The notes under the pieces were generated by a model. It saw only the letters and a list, made by a program, of their open reading frames with translations. It was not told the DNA's origin and did not search any database. Below, piece after piece: positions 9,302-21,502 of a stretch of 64,000 nucleotides of DNA. Made by a program: the position numbers and the translations under genes. The stretch comes from Adiantum capillus-veneris (lineage: Eukaryota > Streptophyta > Polypodiopsida > Polypodiales > Pteridaceae): positions 4,277,306-4,341,305 of the forward strand of contig CM043954.1 in NCBI GenBank assembly GCA_014529385.2. The letters run 5' to 3'. Every line of letters begins with the position of its first letter. The first letter of the stretch is position 1.

Positions 9302-12300
9302 ATGAAGCCTAGAGACACAAGGCTACATAGGTGCCAATGTAATTATAAGTGCAAGCATATCTCTCTTGGGTATGAGCTTGTTACTAGCAGGACATCTTAC
9401 GAGCACCTTCGTCATGATCGCAATGGGGATCTTCATCCAAGCATGCGTATTGGAAATTTTGAGCATCCCACCTCCAACTCTCAACCTAGTTTTGCGGTTG
9501 AGACTGCTCAAACATCATCACATCAAGTAACTAGAAAACAATGGTGTTCATGCAAAGCATATTGCTATGGTGGAAGGTTCGTAGCTCCATCAACCTATAA
9601 AAGACATCAGGATGCTAAGGCTAGATATCGAGAAATAAACTCGGTATTTGGAATTCAAAGTATACATGATTCACAGTGTCAAGAAACCATTGTACCTACA
9701 AGCACAAATGAACTTCAATCGGAGTTGAATTGTCAAATTCTTGAATATAGTACTTTTGAAGCTATTGTAGATCAAAATCACAATCAAGGCTTTGAAGAGA
9801 ATGTGTCTGCTATCTTCCTTGGCTATGAAGCTCCTGCAATTTTTGAAGGTAGTCAAAACCTTGAAGAGCATGAGAATGCAAGGACTCTTGACAATGCAAC
9901 CCCTATTAATTTTGTTTGGTGTAGAAAGTTTGAGTTCTCTCTTGGTGAAGCTTCCAGACAGTTGGGAAGGCAACCTTGGTGGCATCAATGCTCCATCATG
10001 TTGGCCAGAGTTGAACACAATGTACAGAAGCCTCGGTATGGTAGACAATGAGAGATATCTCATTTGTATGGGTCTAAAGGGATATACTCATCATCCTATT
10101 TTGTACGACCCAATAAATGAGGATAATTATGTGGGAAATGTTGTGTTGTGCTTATGCCAACAACCTGAAGGATGCAAGGGTAGGAAATTGAAAGGGGATT
10201 GTCCTCGTTGCTGTGAAAGATGCACAAAGTGTGCTTTGCCTTGAAAACAAATGATTTTCTTTGACTATCTTCCTATTCAAAAGCAGCTAGAGCTTATATT
10301 TTCTTCTTGTACCATGTGCCACGACATCTTGTGTATGTGGTCGCAAGGACATATGGTTGAATCGGTCGGCCACAGATTTATCTATGGTTATTGATGAATT
10401 CTGGGATGGTGCCAAGTGTAAGGATCTCCAAGACTTTTGGAACCCTGCTTCAACCTTTGAGCTTCCTGTCATTTGTGAAAGATGTAGACACTCTTACAAG
10501 GCATGGCCATCAACAAATGCTGTTGAGGAGTTATCCTTGAATTGGACCAAGGATCAATAAATGTATCCTTTTACATGCAAGTCGTGTCGTAGATTGATCA
10601 AAAGCCCGAAGAGGACCGTCAAGGTATCTGCCTTCTTCCAAAGCAATAGCTTCTTGCTCATTTTTTGAAATTTTATCTATAGTTTTGTATCTTGATTGGA
10701 TCTTTTTCTATTTTGATTGTTAGGGAGATCCTCGAAACTTTGCACTACTGCTCCATTGGGACGGTTTTCAATCATCAAAAATGACACAAAAAAAATTGTG
10801 GGGTTGCGGAAATTAGAGTTTTGAACACTGGAAAGAACTCTATTTTACAGCCTATACCGATTTTATTTGTCCCTTTCAGCTGCAAGAAGATTATTGGAGC
10901 CTCTGGAGATATTTTTCATGTGTTTTTGGAGCCACTAGTGAGGGAGTTAGAGAAATTATATGTAGATGGATTTCAAGTTAATTTCAACTATCCTTCTCAC
11001 TTGATTGATGCGGCATTAGTCTCTTCAACAAACATCCGATTGCGTGCAATGGTAATGATGGTCAATGGAGACCACCCTACTCAATGCAAGATTGGGCTAT
11101 TTAAGGATGGTGGACAACACTTTTGTCGTAGGGACAAGGCATCTTCCACTTTGGATTCATCAAGCTCAAGCTTTCAAGGAAGATATCTCTATGACAAAAA
11201 TCGCTTCCAATATTTGAAGAGAAGTATAGTTGAAATGCAAGCTTCCTTGTCTCAATCCATTAGAGTAACTTCTCAGACTCAACGTGAAGAGATACGAAAG
11301 AGTGTGGGGTTGAGTGGAAAATCAAGCTTATGGATATTATATAAGATTTATGGATTTGACTTGTCATTGGATCTTGTCTATGACATAATTCACATTCTCT
11401 CATTGAATGTTTTTCAAAAGTATTTATCATTGCTTATGAAGAACTCAACCAATGACATGAAGCGCGGGATTGGTGATATATCAGCAAGGGCCCTAAGTTG
11501 TGCTCCATCAAGATTACGCCATGGACGTTGGCATAGAAACCCAAGCAAGTACCATGAAAGCTACAAGGCACAAGAGAACCAAAAATTTATACAATGGTGT
11601 CTTCCATTTGTCTTGCTTAAGGTAGAGGGTTTTCCAAAAATAGTGGAAGACTTGGGACTCTTGTTGATTGATGTTGCCCACATATTTTTTAACTATACCA
11701 GAGACCATGGGTGGTCTAAGGAGGCTATAAAACTAGCACAAACCCTTCTTGCATCTTGGAGAGTCAGGAGTGAAGAGTCATTGGGTGCAAACTCTTCATC
11801 ACTCGAGCATGTGGCAGGTATGACTTCTTTGTGGTGTCTACAAACCAGCTTCTCTAAGTCATACGATCTTTGAGGTAATTCTAACTTAAGATGTATTTTA
11901 TTCTAAAGGTAGTGGAGACATTCAAGATGATGTTATTCGCCATAGAAATCATGATGTTGTCTGGTGCTTTATAAATGAACGCCTTGTCTCTATATATGTC
12001 AACATCAAGTCGAACAACAAAGAGAGTGAAATCTCCTTTACAAACTTCCAAAAGAGAAAGCTTCTTACATGGGTCTTGTCCCAAATTCAAAACGATAAGG
12101 ATAGATTGTTTCCTTATCAGAGATTATATGGAGAGCTCCACTCTGCAATCATGGCACCCCAAGGACACAGGATAGATGAGGGCAATATTCTTCACTGTCA
12201 ACAATGGCACAAAAATGGAATCTTGAGAGTATCATCCATCATAAAGGCAAAGGAGTTGTGGAATGCTCCCGTAGCATATGGATGTGACTATCCATCTGGG

Positions 12301-13095
12301 AGATCCATTCATGAGAAAGGCATCATCATTGGTCCACGAAGGAAAAACTGGAGACTACCATCAAGTGAGGAGGAACGATTTATGAGTCAGTATGGATTCA
12401 ATGCTGCTAAACTGCTACAACACAAGAAGCTTCCATTCAAAGGAGAAGTATTTAGTATACGAGATACAGTTGTGGTGAGATCTGATAATTATCAAGAGAA
12501 TGCAGCTTCTGTAGGTGAGTGGAAATCGCAAATCAGATCCTTCTTTACTATGCAATCCCAGGAAGAAACTCTACTATTTTTTTGTGCAGATTAATATAGA
12601 TAATCAATCCTGGTTGAAGAAGATGTTGAAAAGTTGAATGTGGATCCGATAACAGGAATGAGCGTACTGCATGTCACCCCTATGCCTTTCTCTTGGGATT
12701 GTATAAGAAAAGTCAATTTACTACTAAACAAGCTTATCCCATGGAGGTTTCAGAATTGTATTATTGCCTATGAGACTAAATATCTAGGCATTCATAGGCG
12801 CTTATAGAGTGTTGGACGTGTTGGATGTGTACCTCCATGGCTTGAGGAGAATGACATAGTCCAAGTCAAAGTGTTTGTGGATGAAGAATCTTCCTCTTGT
12901 CAACTACAATATGCTGTTGTTCAAGAGGTACACTCTAATCTAAAGCGAGTACGGCTAACAAAACTTCAAGCAATGAATAGCAACTATGCCCAATGGAGAA
13001 CGACTACAGAAGATGAGGATTGGAAGCTTACATCAACTTGCTCATCTGTAGTCCAAGGATGGAAAGTTTTAAAGCAAACAAGAGTTACAGATTAG
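9302..13095 (+). pseudogene. Tnp2-like transposase gene (unit A), decayed, multi-exon
   Basis: A divergent Tnp2/CACTA-like transposase. The N-terminal region (9302-9950) has Cys/His modules such as CQCNYKCK and CSCKAYCYGG, followed by TYKRH. After a frameshift near 9930 comes LPDSWEGNL with the MVDNERYLIC block and CKGRKLKGDCPRCCERC. A probable intron (about 10623-10723) precedes LLHWDGFQSS. The catalytic-region equivalents are FLEPLVRELEKLYVDGF and VMMVNGDHPTQCKIG, followed by CRRDK (10920-11130). A segment like the region before DUF4218 (IQWCLPFVLLKVEGFPKIV) ends at about 11870, and a short intron near 11877-11908 is likely. The C-terminal module has VFSIRDTVVVRSDNYQ and GEWKSQIRSFF, resembling a BAH-like fold (inference). 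It is broken by frameshifts and by stops near 12805 and 13093. The 3' part from about 11976 is tandemly repeated downstream. Confidence 0.6.
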
Positions 13096-13993
13096 GATGG
13101 AAAAGTGAAGTTCCTACCATGTATGTGGCAGCAGTCGCGATATGCATCACAATGGATATTATTTATCTCTTGCTCTATGTAGAAGCTATGCTTTTATGTC
13201 TCTTTTTTTCAATTTTCATAAATGATATTAGAGACATGTTATTTTATTAAAAGTTTAAAGTGGTGTTGATTTTTTAATTTGTATTCATATTGTACTTAAT
13301 TATTTATCACAAAGCTTAGATGTCTTTTTAACAGTATTTAAGTGCTGTCAATTTTTTTTTAATTCATAGCTTATATGGCTGAGAATAATGTCCCTATTCC
13401 TTCATACGATGATATCTTTGGCCCACCCGAACCAAAGTTAAGAGAGACAAATAGAATGTATGGAAAGAAGCTTTTGGAGATGTACTTCGGAGAGCAACAT
13501 AGAGTGCACTTAGACAACTATAGGATGGTTAGAGGATGGTTTAAGAACTCTCCTTTTGTGGACGATTTGCGCCACAATTGCCTTGAGCAACAAAAAATTC
13601 GCGATCTTATTTCAACTAAGAGCAATGAAATAGCACCTTTGAAGTTTGGACTCGGCAAGGCAACCTACCAATGGGAGGAGACCCACATTTATCAGTTTGT
13701 GCTGACCTATGCACAATCACAACAAAAATATGATAAGAAGAAGACTACAAATGATGTAAGTGTGTATATATTTTCTAAGCATAAAGATATTTGGCTTCAT
13801 AGGGGCCTTATGAAAGAAATTAACTAAACTTATTTTACTTTTCAAGGCACACGGGACTGCAAAAAAATAAATTGCAGGTACTATTGCTTTGAAAGGTTCA
13901 ACTGTAGAGACGGTACTTATATTTTGACCTTTCTTTCTTATATATTAAATGTATATGCCCTATATTTACTTACTTATGTGTTTATATAGGCGT

Positions 13994-15135
13994 TGTCAGG
14001 AGTTTTTTGGAGCAAGGGATTGCGCATATGTACATACACATGCATGGTGCATCGAATAAAGAATTGCCCATTTTTCTGAGCCAGGTGGTTACGTGGGGTC
14101 CACATGTGTACAAGTAGGACAGGGTGTACATAGTGCATCGATTTTCACTATTACCAGAACCACTGTATTTTTTCTACAATAAGGAGGAGTTGGTAGCGCG
14201 TAGAACTTCTCGAGGAAGCTATCCGCGGGCCGACAACATGAGGTAAGCAGGTGCATCAGATGCGATCGAGTGGCGTCAAGAGGTCGAACGGGGTCAATAT
14301 TTGCACGTGGATGAATACGGACACAACGTGGGTGTTTTCTTGTGAGAGGTATGCAGAAAGGTCATCATTAGGACCACTTTTGGGGGCCACTTCACGTGGT
14401 TGCGAGACGCATTATTGAAAAGAAATGAGTGCCAGGTGTGCGGATGATGCAAAAAGGTGACAACTATGCACTGCGAGGTCAGTTTTTGGCATGTTCGGGG
14501 TACGTTTGAAGTCATCTAAAAGGTCAAGGGTGCCCAACTAATAAAGTTAAGTGTGGGAACTGAAAAAACAGAGAAGACTAGAAAAAACGTGGAGAAGAGA
14601 GGAGGAACAGCCGCAAGTGTGTTTTTGCTGTTTTTGGAGCATTTTTTGGCCCTAAACTGCTCATCTGAGGTCGGATTTGAGCACTTTGACATTGTAGACT
14701 GGGGTTTTTGGGCGTTCCGGACACAATGGAGCTGTTCATTTTGTCGAATTCCTCACAGATTTTCTACTATTTTTCTTTGTAATCTTCTCCGGTGAGTGAA
14801 GCCTCTGCTTAACTTTGTGGTTGTATCTTGTGTATTTCCTCAATACCGTGTAAACTATTTGCCCCATTGGTGTTGGGTTGAGCTTCATTGAGTCTAAACA
14901 ATAGCAATTTTCCTCCTTTGAGTTGAATTGAGAGTGTGTGTGTGTGAGTGTGTATGTGTGAGTGTTGAGTGGGCAAGTGGGAAATCTCTCTCTTCTCACT
15001 CCGTCTGTGTGTTTCCTGTCTTGGCCAGGCTGGTTGTGTAAGCCGAGTGGTGCCCCATAATGTGTGTGTGTATCATCCCAAGAGTGTGTGTCGGGTCATT
15101 ATAGAGGCGTTGTGTGTGTTTCCATCCCGCTCACA
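13994..15135 (+). repeat. 5' LTR of full-length gypsy element
   Basis: 1142 bp. It begins TGTCAGGAG and ends CTCACA, with the internal domain starting at 15136. It contains GT-rich text near 14930-14965 and a TC tract near 14987. It differs from the 3' LTR by scattered substitutions and short indels, indicating an insertion that is not recent but not ancient. Confidence 0.93.
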
Positions 15136-15141
15136 TTCTTT

Positions 15142-15161
15142 TGGCGCCCCCACGGAGGATC
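15142..15161 (+). other. Primer binding site
   Basis: TGGCGCCCCCACGGAGGATC starts 6 bp after the 5' LTR. The first seven bases, TGGCGCC, match the start of PBS sequences complementary to tRNA-Asp used by Athila/Tat elements. The remainder diverges, so the tRNA assignment is tentative. Confidence 0.5.
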
Positions 15162-16182
15162 TTCTTCGAGTACCTTCTGCTTCGAGCTTCGAGCTTCGAG
15201 ATTGGGGATTACAGGTTACAGGTTACAGGGACAGGTACAGGTATAGGTGATTCACACAGGTACAGGTAGCTGGAGTACAGTGATATACTAGCAGTGATGT
15301 CACTTGCAGTTGTTGTGGGTATGCATCACTTGGCGCCTATTTGAGCGCATTGTGTGCTGGATTATACGTTACTTGTGGAAACTATCATTGTACGCATTTG
15401 TGGAGCCGTACTTGGTTGTATTTGGCAATCCCAGCCATTTTTGAGACTTGGTCTGGAAGATAGTCATTTCTGAGAATTGACTATACGCGATTTGCATTAG
15501 CCTTCGTGTGAGGGTCGATAGCGTGAGGTTTTTATTGAGCTGGGGGATTCTGAAATGTGGAGATCCTTTCGGTGATACAGGTAGCGGGAGCACCCTTTTT
15601 GTGACCTCGCCATAGGCTATGTACTAGTGAGTCCTACTTGATGCTCGGGTTCTATTGTTGACAGTTTATGCATACATATACACTCTATATTTGGGGTTCC
15701 TACTGCTCTATTTCTGGGGAAACTCTACCAAAATTTTTCCAAGTTATGATGGCTGGTTTTTTGGTCTTTTGAGCCATTTATACTGTTATGCTGCTGAAAT
15801 TTTGGCAAAATCAGAGGTTAAGTCATGTGTGCCTTCTTGGGAGCTTCATGGTTGGCTTTAACGGATGATCAAAATGGCCTGCAATTCACTCCATTTCATT
15901 TAACTCAAAGAATCCAGATTAAATGTTCATGTGTCCAGGAAGATTTTTTTCAAGCAGCACATAGTCTTTATGTTTGGGCCAAGAAGATTACGAGAGATCT
16001 TGGAATTTCCTTTGCCTGTTGTAATTTCGATGATCAACTATGAAAACTCATTTGATGTGCATGTGTTTGTCCTCATCTAAAGTTGAGTTCCATTGAAGTT
16101 TTTGGCGATTGGGTAGTCAAAAGTTTTCGGTTCTTGCAGGTGTGTTCAAAGTGGTTCTCAAAGCAATATAACTTGGGTAGCC
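15162..16182 (+). other. Gypsy 5' leader with short repeats
   Basis: An untranslated leader between PBS and gag. It holds a run of CTTCGAG-type repeats (about 15165-15201), then ACAGGTTACAGG/ACAGGTACAGG repeats (about 15210-15268). The rest is T-rich and shows no convincing frame before the gag start at 16183. Confidence 0.6.
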
Positions 16183-17199
16183 ATGGCTTTCTCTTATCAG
16201 GAGTTTCATGGAAGAAGTGATGAAGATGTGGAAGATTTTTTGGAAAAGATGGAGGTTGCCTGCATTAGCAACCAGATTCATGACCCTGCGCAGATGTTAC
16301 GTCTTCTCCAAATTTGTTTGAAGAGTGATGCACGATTCTGGTCCAAAACATTTGAAGAGGAGTTGCTTGCAGCGGATCCACCTGTAAGATTGAGTTGGGA
16401 TAATCTAAGGCATGGGTTGGAAGTGGAGTTTGTGAAGATAGAAGATCCTGACAAAGTGTGGCAAGAAGTACAAGGTTTGGTGCAAAAGGAAGGTGAGCCA
16501 ATAGATGCGTACATACGTAAGTTCTCATTGGCATGGGAGCGGATGTGCAATGCCTTAGCACCACAGGTACCCCCGCTTGACATGATGAAGAAGGACAGGT
16601 TCTTGGCTGGTCTTTGAGAGAATATACGTTGGAGAGTGGAGCTAAAGAAGCCTAGGACATATGAAGATGCACTAGAGGTAGCAAGGAACAAAGAGTGGAA
16701 GTTGAGGAAAATGAGCCAGTTAGGGGTGGAGTCTATGCCCATGAGGTCTCAATTTCAGCCTATAGAGTCTTTACAAGGTCGCATGTCAGGGGTTCATCAT
16801 GAACCAGTGGTTCCTGTTACTAGTCACGTTATGCCAGCAATGGTCACTACATCGGTGCAAGATGATGGGCTAAGGCACGACATGAGGCAAGTGGTAGATT
16901 TGATGAAGAATCTCAGCCTAAACATGCTAGGTCAAGTGGGAAATAATCGAGGTCGAGGAAGGTTTGCAAATCAGCCAGGAGGTGAAGAAAGGCCTAGGAA
17001 TGGTGTTGGACAAAGCAATGGTAGGTTTTGGAGGCAGACGCCCACATGTTACAATTGTGGAGAGTTGGGTCACATCACCCTGCAATGTGATAAGCCACCA
17101 AGGATGGGGGGAGACATGTATCCATTGCCAAGACAGTGCCAACTAGGTCAAATGATTATGGCATCGAAATTAAGGGAGACGAAGGAACTAGTGGAGTGA
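16183..17199 (+). pseudogene. Gypsy gag
   Basis: Structural gag protein of the retrotransposon. The start MAFSYQEFHGRSDEDVEDFL is the natural first ATG. A retrotransposon gag domain follows (residues about 10-145, including FVKIEDPDKVWQEVQGL and PIDAYIRKFSLAWERM). A TGA at 16615-16617 interrupts the frame at LAGL and the same frame resumes at ENIRW. The CCHC nucleic-acid-binding knuckle is CYNCGELGHITLQC at about 17047-17089. The frame then shifts near 17140 into the protease frame. The damage is C-to-T-like and could result from methylated-cytosine decay. Confidence 0.85.
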
Positions 17200-17990
17200 C
17201 CCAGGAGAAAAAGAGAAAGACGAAAGTGCTAAGTGTAGTCACCTTGGAGAAGGCATCAAAGCTAGAGGATACATTAGTGATGCCTATTGGGAAGAGGACC
17301 ACAGAGGATAAGGAAGGAGGAAGTGCCCCAGGTCCTAGTAAGAAGAAAGGAAAGAGCCATGAAGGCGAGGATGTCAAGGCCAAGAGGAAAATGAGAGCTC
17401 GTTGAAAGTTTCATGTTTCAGATTTTCCACTAGGGGATAGGCAATTAAGCTATGACTTGAAAGAGGATCTGACGAGCAAGAAGGCAGATGTTATTTTTGG
17501 GCAGCTTATAGAGATGGTGCCCAAGCTAAAGCGACAATGGAAGAGGATGGTTAACCCAATGGAGAAAGAGCCAGAGAGAGGTTCAGTAAAGGTGTTGGCA
17601 ATGGATGAGCTACCAGACATTTGTCTAATAGTAGATGTGTGGCATAAATGGAAAAATTTGGGACAAGGTTATGTGGATGGCAGAGCCCAAATATGTGTCA
17701 TAACACACTCATGCGTTGAGAAGATGGGTCTCGCAGTGGCTGGGGTGTCAGGTTTTCGGATCAGATTGGCAAACGATCAAAAAGTAAAATTCTTGGGTGT
17801 TGTAAAGAGCTTAGAAGTGGAGGCATATGATGCAAAGGCAGTGGTTGATTTTCATGTGATGCCAGCAGGTTTGGGAGCATATCCTATTATACTGGGCAGA
17901 CCATGGTTACGTGCAGTGGGAGCTGTTTAAGATTGGCGACATGGTACGATTAGCCTCTATGGAAAGACAGGTACTAAGAAGCTTTATAAT
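17200..17990 (+). pseudogene. Gypsy retropepsin region
   Basis: A lysine-rich linker (17140-17405) ends at TGA 17403, and the same frame continues into an aspartic-protease-like domain (about 17600-17930). The active-site triad is seen as DGRAQICVITHSCVEKMGL, where the usual D-S/T-G context reads DGR. The flap and C-terminal hallmark is AYPIILGRPWLRAVGAV. A TAA at 17928-17930 interrupts before IISLYGK-like text. The protease would cut the polyprotein; the altered triad and the stops argue that this copy is inactive. Confidence 0.75.
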
Positions 17991-19422
17991 ATGGACACAA
18001 GGAAACGACTAGAGGAGCTTTATGAAGATGAGGATGAGTCTAGTGATGAAGACTCTTCCACGGTGACAGATGAGGACAGTGATAGCACTACCAGCAGTGA
18101 TGAGGATGTTGATGTTGCATTTCTTTTGATGGACAAAGAAATCCAGGAGTTTGGTTTAGTTGCATTTGCGAATGAGGTTGAAGATGAAAGTGAAGGGCCT
18201 TATGAACTGATTAAAGGGCTGATGCAAACCAAGGTTGAGTTGTCAAAGAAGCACGAATTGATAACACAAATGATCAGTGGAGACCTCTCAGCTATGGAGA
18301 AGGATATATATTTGCAGATGCTGGCTAGTTTTCTTGATTTGTTCATTACTTCATATGAAGAGATCAGAGGGTTCAAGGGCGAAGAGATGCATATAGAGCT
18401 GAAAGAAGGTGCTAAGCCAGTGCGGCAAAGGCTAAGAAGGATGGGTCAAGAGCAAATGGAAGCCTTGCAAGAAGAGGTGGACAAGTTGTTGAAGGCAGGG
18501 TTCATAGTCCCTTTGGAGACCACAGAATGGGTGAGTCCAGTTGTAGTCAGTCCAAAGAAGGATGGGAAGTGGAGAATTTGTGTAGATTTTAAACCCTTAA
18601 ACGCAGCCACTAAGAAGAACCCATATCCTCTTCCATTCATCGATCAGATCTTGGATTCAGTGACAGGTTATGAGAGGTACAGTGTCTGTGATGGTTTTTC
18701 AAGCTATTTTCAATTGAAGATTGCTCTTAAAGACCGCTTTTATTACGCCATGGGGCTGCTATTGCTACACAGTATTTCCATTTGGGTTGTCAAATGGACC
18801 TTCCTTCTATCAAGAGAGAGTAAATTGGGTGTTGGAACCCTTCATTGGTAGTTGTGTTAAAGCTTTTATGGATGACTTCTGTGTTTATAGCAGTAGGGTT
18901 GAACACCATGAGAAGCTATAGATGGTATTGGCTCGATATGATGAATGTGGAGGACAACTAAATCCAAAGAAATGTCATCTAGCTCAGCCAAGGGTGAAGT
19001 TATTGGGCCACATGGTGTCAGAAAATGGCATTGAGGCTGATCTAGACAAGGTTAAGTCTATTATTCTTCTTCCATCACCTACGAGTACGAAGCAATTGGC
19101 AACCTTTATACACAAAGTGAAGTACATGGCAAGGTTTATTCCATTGTCTTCTCAGATTCTTTATCCATTACAACAAGTGGCAAAGCATGATCCATTGCAA
19201 TGGGATGACAAGTGTGAAGAAGTGTTTCAAGAGGTGAAAGAGGTGTTAAGGGGGTTGTCAGCCATGCAGGCTCCTGATTGGGAGAAAGCTTTTTATGTAA
19301 ATCCCTCAATAGGGGATGATGCCATTGGAGCCATGCTATTGCAAAAGGGGAAGGGCAGCCATTATATGAGGCCAGTGTATTGTGCAAGCCGAGTGAAGTT
19401 GGTAGCGGAGAGAAAGTTCTAG
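17991..19422 (+). pseudogene. Gypsy reverse transcriptase and RNase H
   Basis: An acidic linker (DEDESSDEDSS) precedes the reverse transcriptase. The motifs are WVSPVVVSPKKDGKWRICVD, NAATKKNPYPLP, and DGFSSYFQLKI. A frameshift near 18745 moves to VFPFGLSNGPSFYQ, and the catalytic box reads AFMDDFCVYS. A TAG at 18919 and another at 19420 interrupt the same frame. The thumb and connection region (LLGHMVSENGIEAD) leads into the first RNase H (AMQAPDWEKAFYVNPSIGDD, ending VYCASRVKLVAERKF). The domain order and spacing are typical of Ty3 elements. Confidence 0.88.
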
Positions 19423-19437
19423 GAAGTAGAGCTACTG

Positions 19438-20230
19438 ATGGCCAGTGTAATATTTCCTTGTCGACGATTTCGTCATTACTTCCTACCACGGCCTTTTGTT
19501 TTCTTGACGAGTTATGCCTTTTTGCCACAGTTAATTAATGGTACTAACATGTCAAATGGGGTGAAGAAATGGGTAATTGAGCTGCAAGAGTTTGAGTTCT
19601 CTTATCTAGTGGAAGATAGTACAAGGGCTACCCTAGCTGATTTGTTGACCTACAAGGAGAATCCCCTTATTGTCAAGGAAGAGGTGGTTAGAAAGGTAGT
19701 TGAAGAAGTGCCACAGATCAGCAATGCACATGTGTTGTTCTTTGATGGTTCATACAGAAAGAGCCATGATGCAGCTTCAGGGGGTACAACACTTTATGAT
19801 CCAGAGGGGAAGCTAGTATGCAAGAGAGGGTTCAAATTGGATGCTCATAGTAACAATGAGGCTGAATATGCTACTCTGGAAGCTGGATTACACATTTGTT
19901 TGAAGCATGGGGTTCGAAGGTTGAGCATAAAAGGTGATGCCTTGTTAGTGGTGAAGCAAGTGTTGGGTGTGTGGAAGAGCAAGAACACCTCATTGAAGCA
20001 AATGTGCTTCAGAATTAAAGGCTCTAAATGGAGAGGCACATGAAGCAGCTCAAGGCATGATTGGGGAGCTATTTGTGTTGAGGACCACATTACCTCTTTA
20101 TCATGGCCGGGAAAGTTTGGCTCAAGAAGAGGAGTTTTTGCTAACAGGAATCATTCCAAAGGAGATTCAGAAGTCTAAGAAGTATGGCTTTGTGCGTAGA
20201 TCATACAGGTACAAATTGATTGGTGATGTC
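19438..20230 (+). pseudogene. Gypsy second (archaeal-type) RNase H
   Basis: After the end of the first RNase H/connection text (FEFSYLVEDSTRATLADLL) comes an extra RNase H fold (RVT_3 type). It has the first Asp in VLFFDGSYRK, Glu in NNEAEYATLEAGL, Asp in IKGDALLVVKQVLG, and a later helix. This dual RNase H marks the Tat lineage. The frame shifts near 20020 from SLKQMCFRIKG to LNGEAHEAAQG. The domain probably removes RNA primers during cDNA synthesis; that role is inferred from the family. Confidence 0.8.
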
Positions 20231-21474
20231 TTATACATGAAAGGGGCTGATCTCGTGTTGAGACGTGTACCTTGACGGGAGGAGCTTTATAGAGTGTTGG
20301 AAGACAATCATGAAGGCGCATGTGGTGGCCATTTTGCTCTAAAGATCACCTTGCATAAGATTTTGCAAGAGGGGTATGTATGGCCTAGTTTACACAAGGA
20401 TGTTCACACATGGTGTAGGTCTTGCAATAGGTGTCAAGCATTTGGGAAGAGAGTGTTGAAGCCAGAGCTACAAAAAACCATTATGGCGTTTGATGTGTTT
20501 GAAAAGTGGGGGATTGATGCAATAGGCGCGTTACCTATCACAAGCAGGGGCAAAAGCTATATCTTGAGGGCAGTGGACTATCTCTCTAGATGGGCAGAGG
20601 CTATAGCAGTAAAACAGATCACTGCAAAGGATGTGGCAAAATTTGTGTATGATGAAATATGTTGCAAGTTTGGGGTGCCATTAGAGCTACTTTCAGATAA
20701 GGGGCCAGGATTTAGAGCTAAACTGCTAGACTTCTTATGCACAAAGATGAAGATTAGGCACCAGCATACCACTCCTTATTACCCGCAGTGTAATGGCTTA
20801 AATGATAGATTCAATGGTGAGTTGGTACAAATTCTTTCTAAAGTGACAGAGCACCAAGGAAAGAATTGGGATTTCGAATTTCCTAGTGCATTATGGGCTT
20901 ATCGTACTTCGGTGAAGACAAGTACAGGGTTTACTCCATTTCATTTGGTGTATGGAAAGGAATCACTATTGCCTGTAGAGGTAGAGTTGCCTGCGGTCAA
21001 GATGTTAGAGAAGTTGCTTTGGCCACCTAGTGATGCATTCAAAGAGAGGCTCTTGCAGTTACAAGAGGTCCAGTTGGATAGGACGAGCGCATTAGAGCAT
21101 TATGGGCAGATGCAGGATAAGGCTTTGGCAAAGATAAATGAAAAGTTCAAAAGTAACCGTATCAAGAAACATGACTTGGTTTTGCGCTACAACAGTAAGC
21201 TGGACAACACCTTCCAAAAGAAGTTTCAAATTAAGTGGGAAGGCCCTTTCAAGGTAGTGGAGTGTTTCCAAATGGCACATATCAGCTGGCTAACCTGGAT
21301 GGTGTTCTACATAAGTCAAGGGTAAATGGATTGCGTCTTAAATTGTATCATGCTAGATTGATGATGGTGGAGCAAGATGAGCTGTCTCTGGATCAAGCAG
21401 TGTTGGTGAGGGATGAGGAGACATGTGACGCGGCGAGTCTAATATCTCTCTTTGTTGCTGCTGATCATGAATGA
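20231..21474 (+). pseudogene. Gypsy integrase
   Basis: Same protein as the open frame at 1104-2330. It has two lesions relative to that copy: TGG to TGA at 20273-20275 (the truncated copy has W in RVPWREEL), and loss of one T in the run near 21268, which shifts GPFKVVECF out of frame. Otherwise the zinc-binding region, the rve core (GIDAIGALP, LSDKGPGF) and the C-terminal region are colinear. It contains FQKKFQIKWEGP, which is three codons longer than the truncated copy. Confidence 0.88.
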
Positions 21475-21502
21475 TCTAGTAGGCTAGGGGATGGGCAAAT
21501 TA

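Noticed and set aside
9671-10063. 130-codon antisense frame over the transposase
   Set aside because: It is the shadow of the transposase exon on the plus strand.
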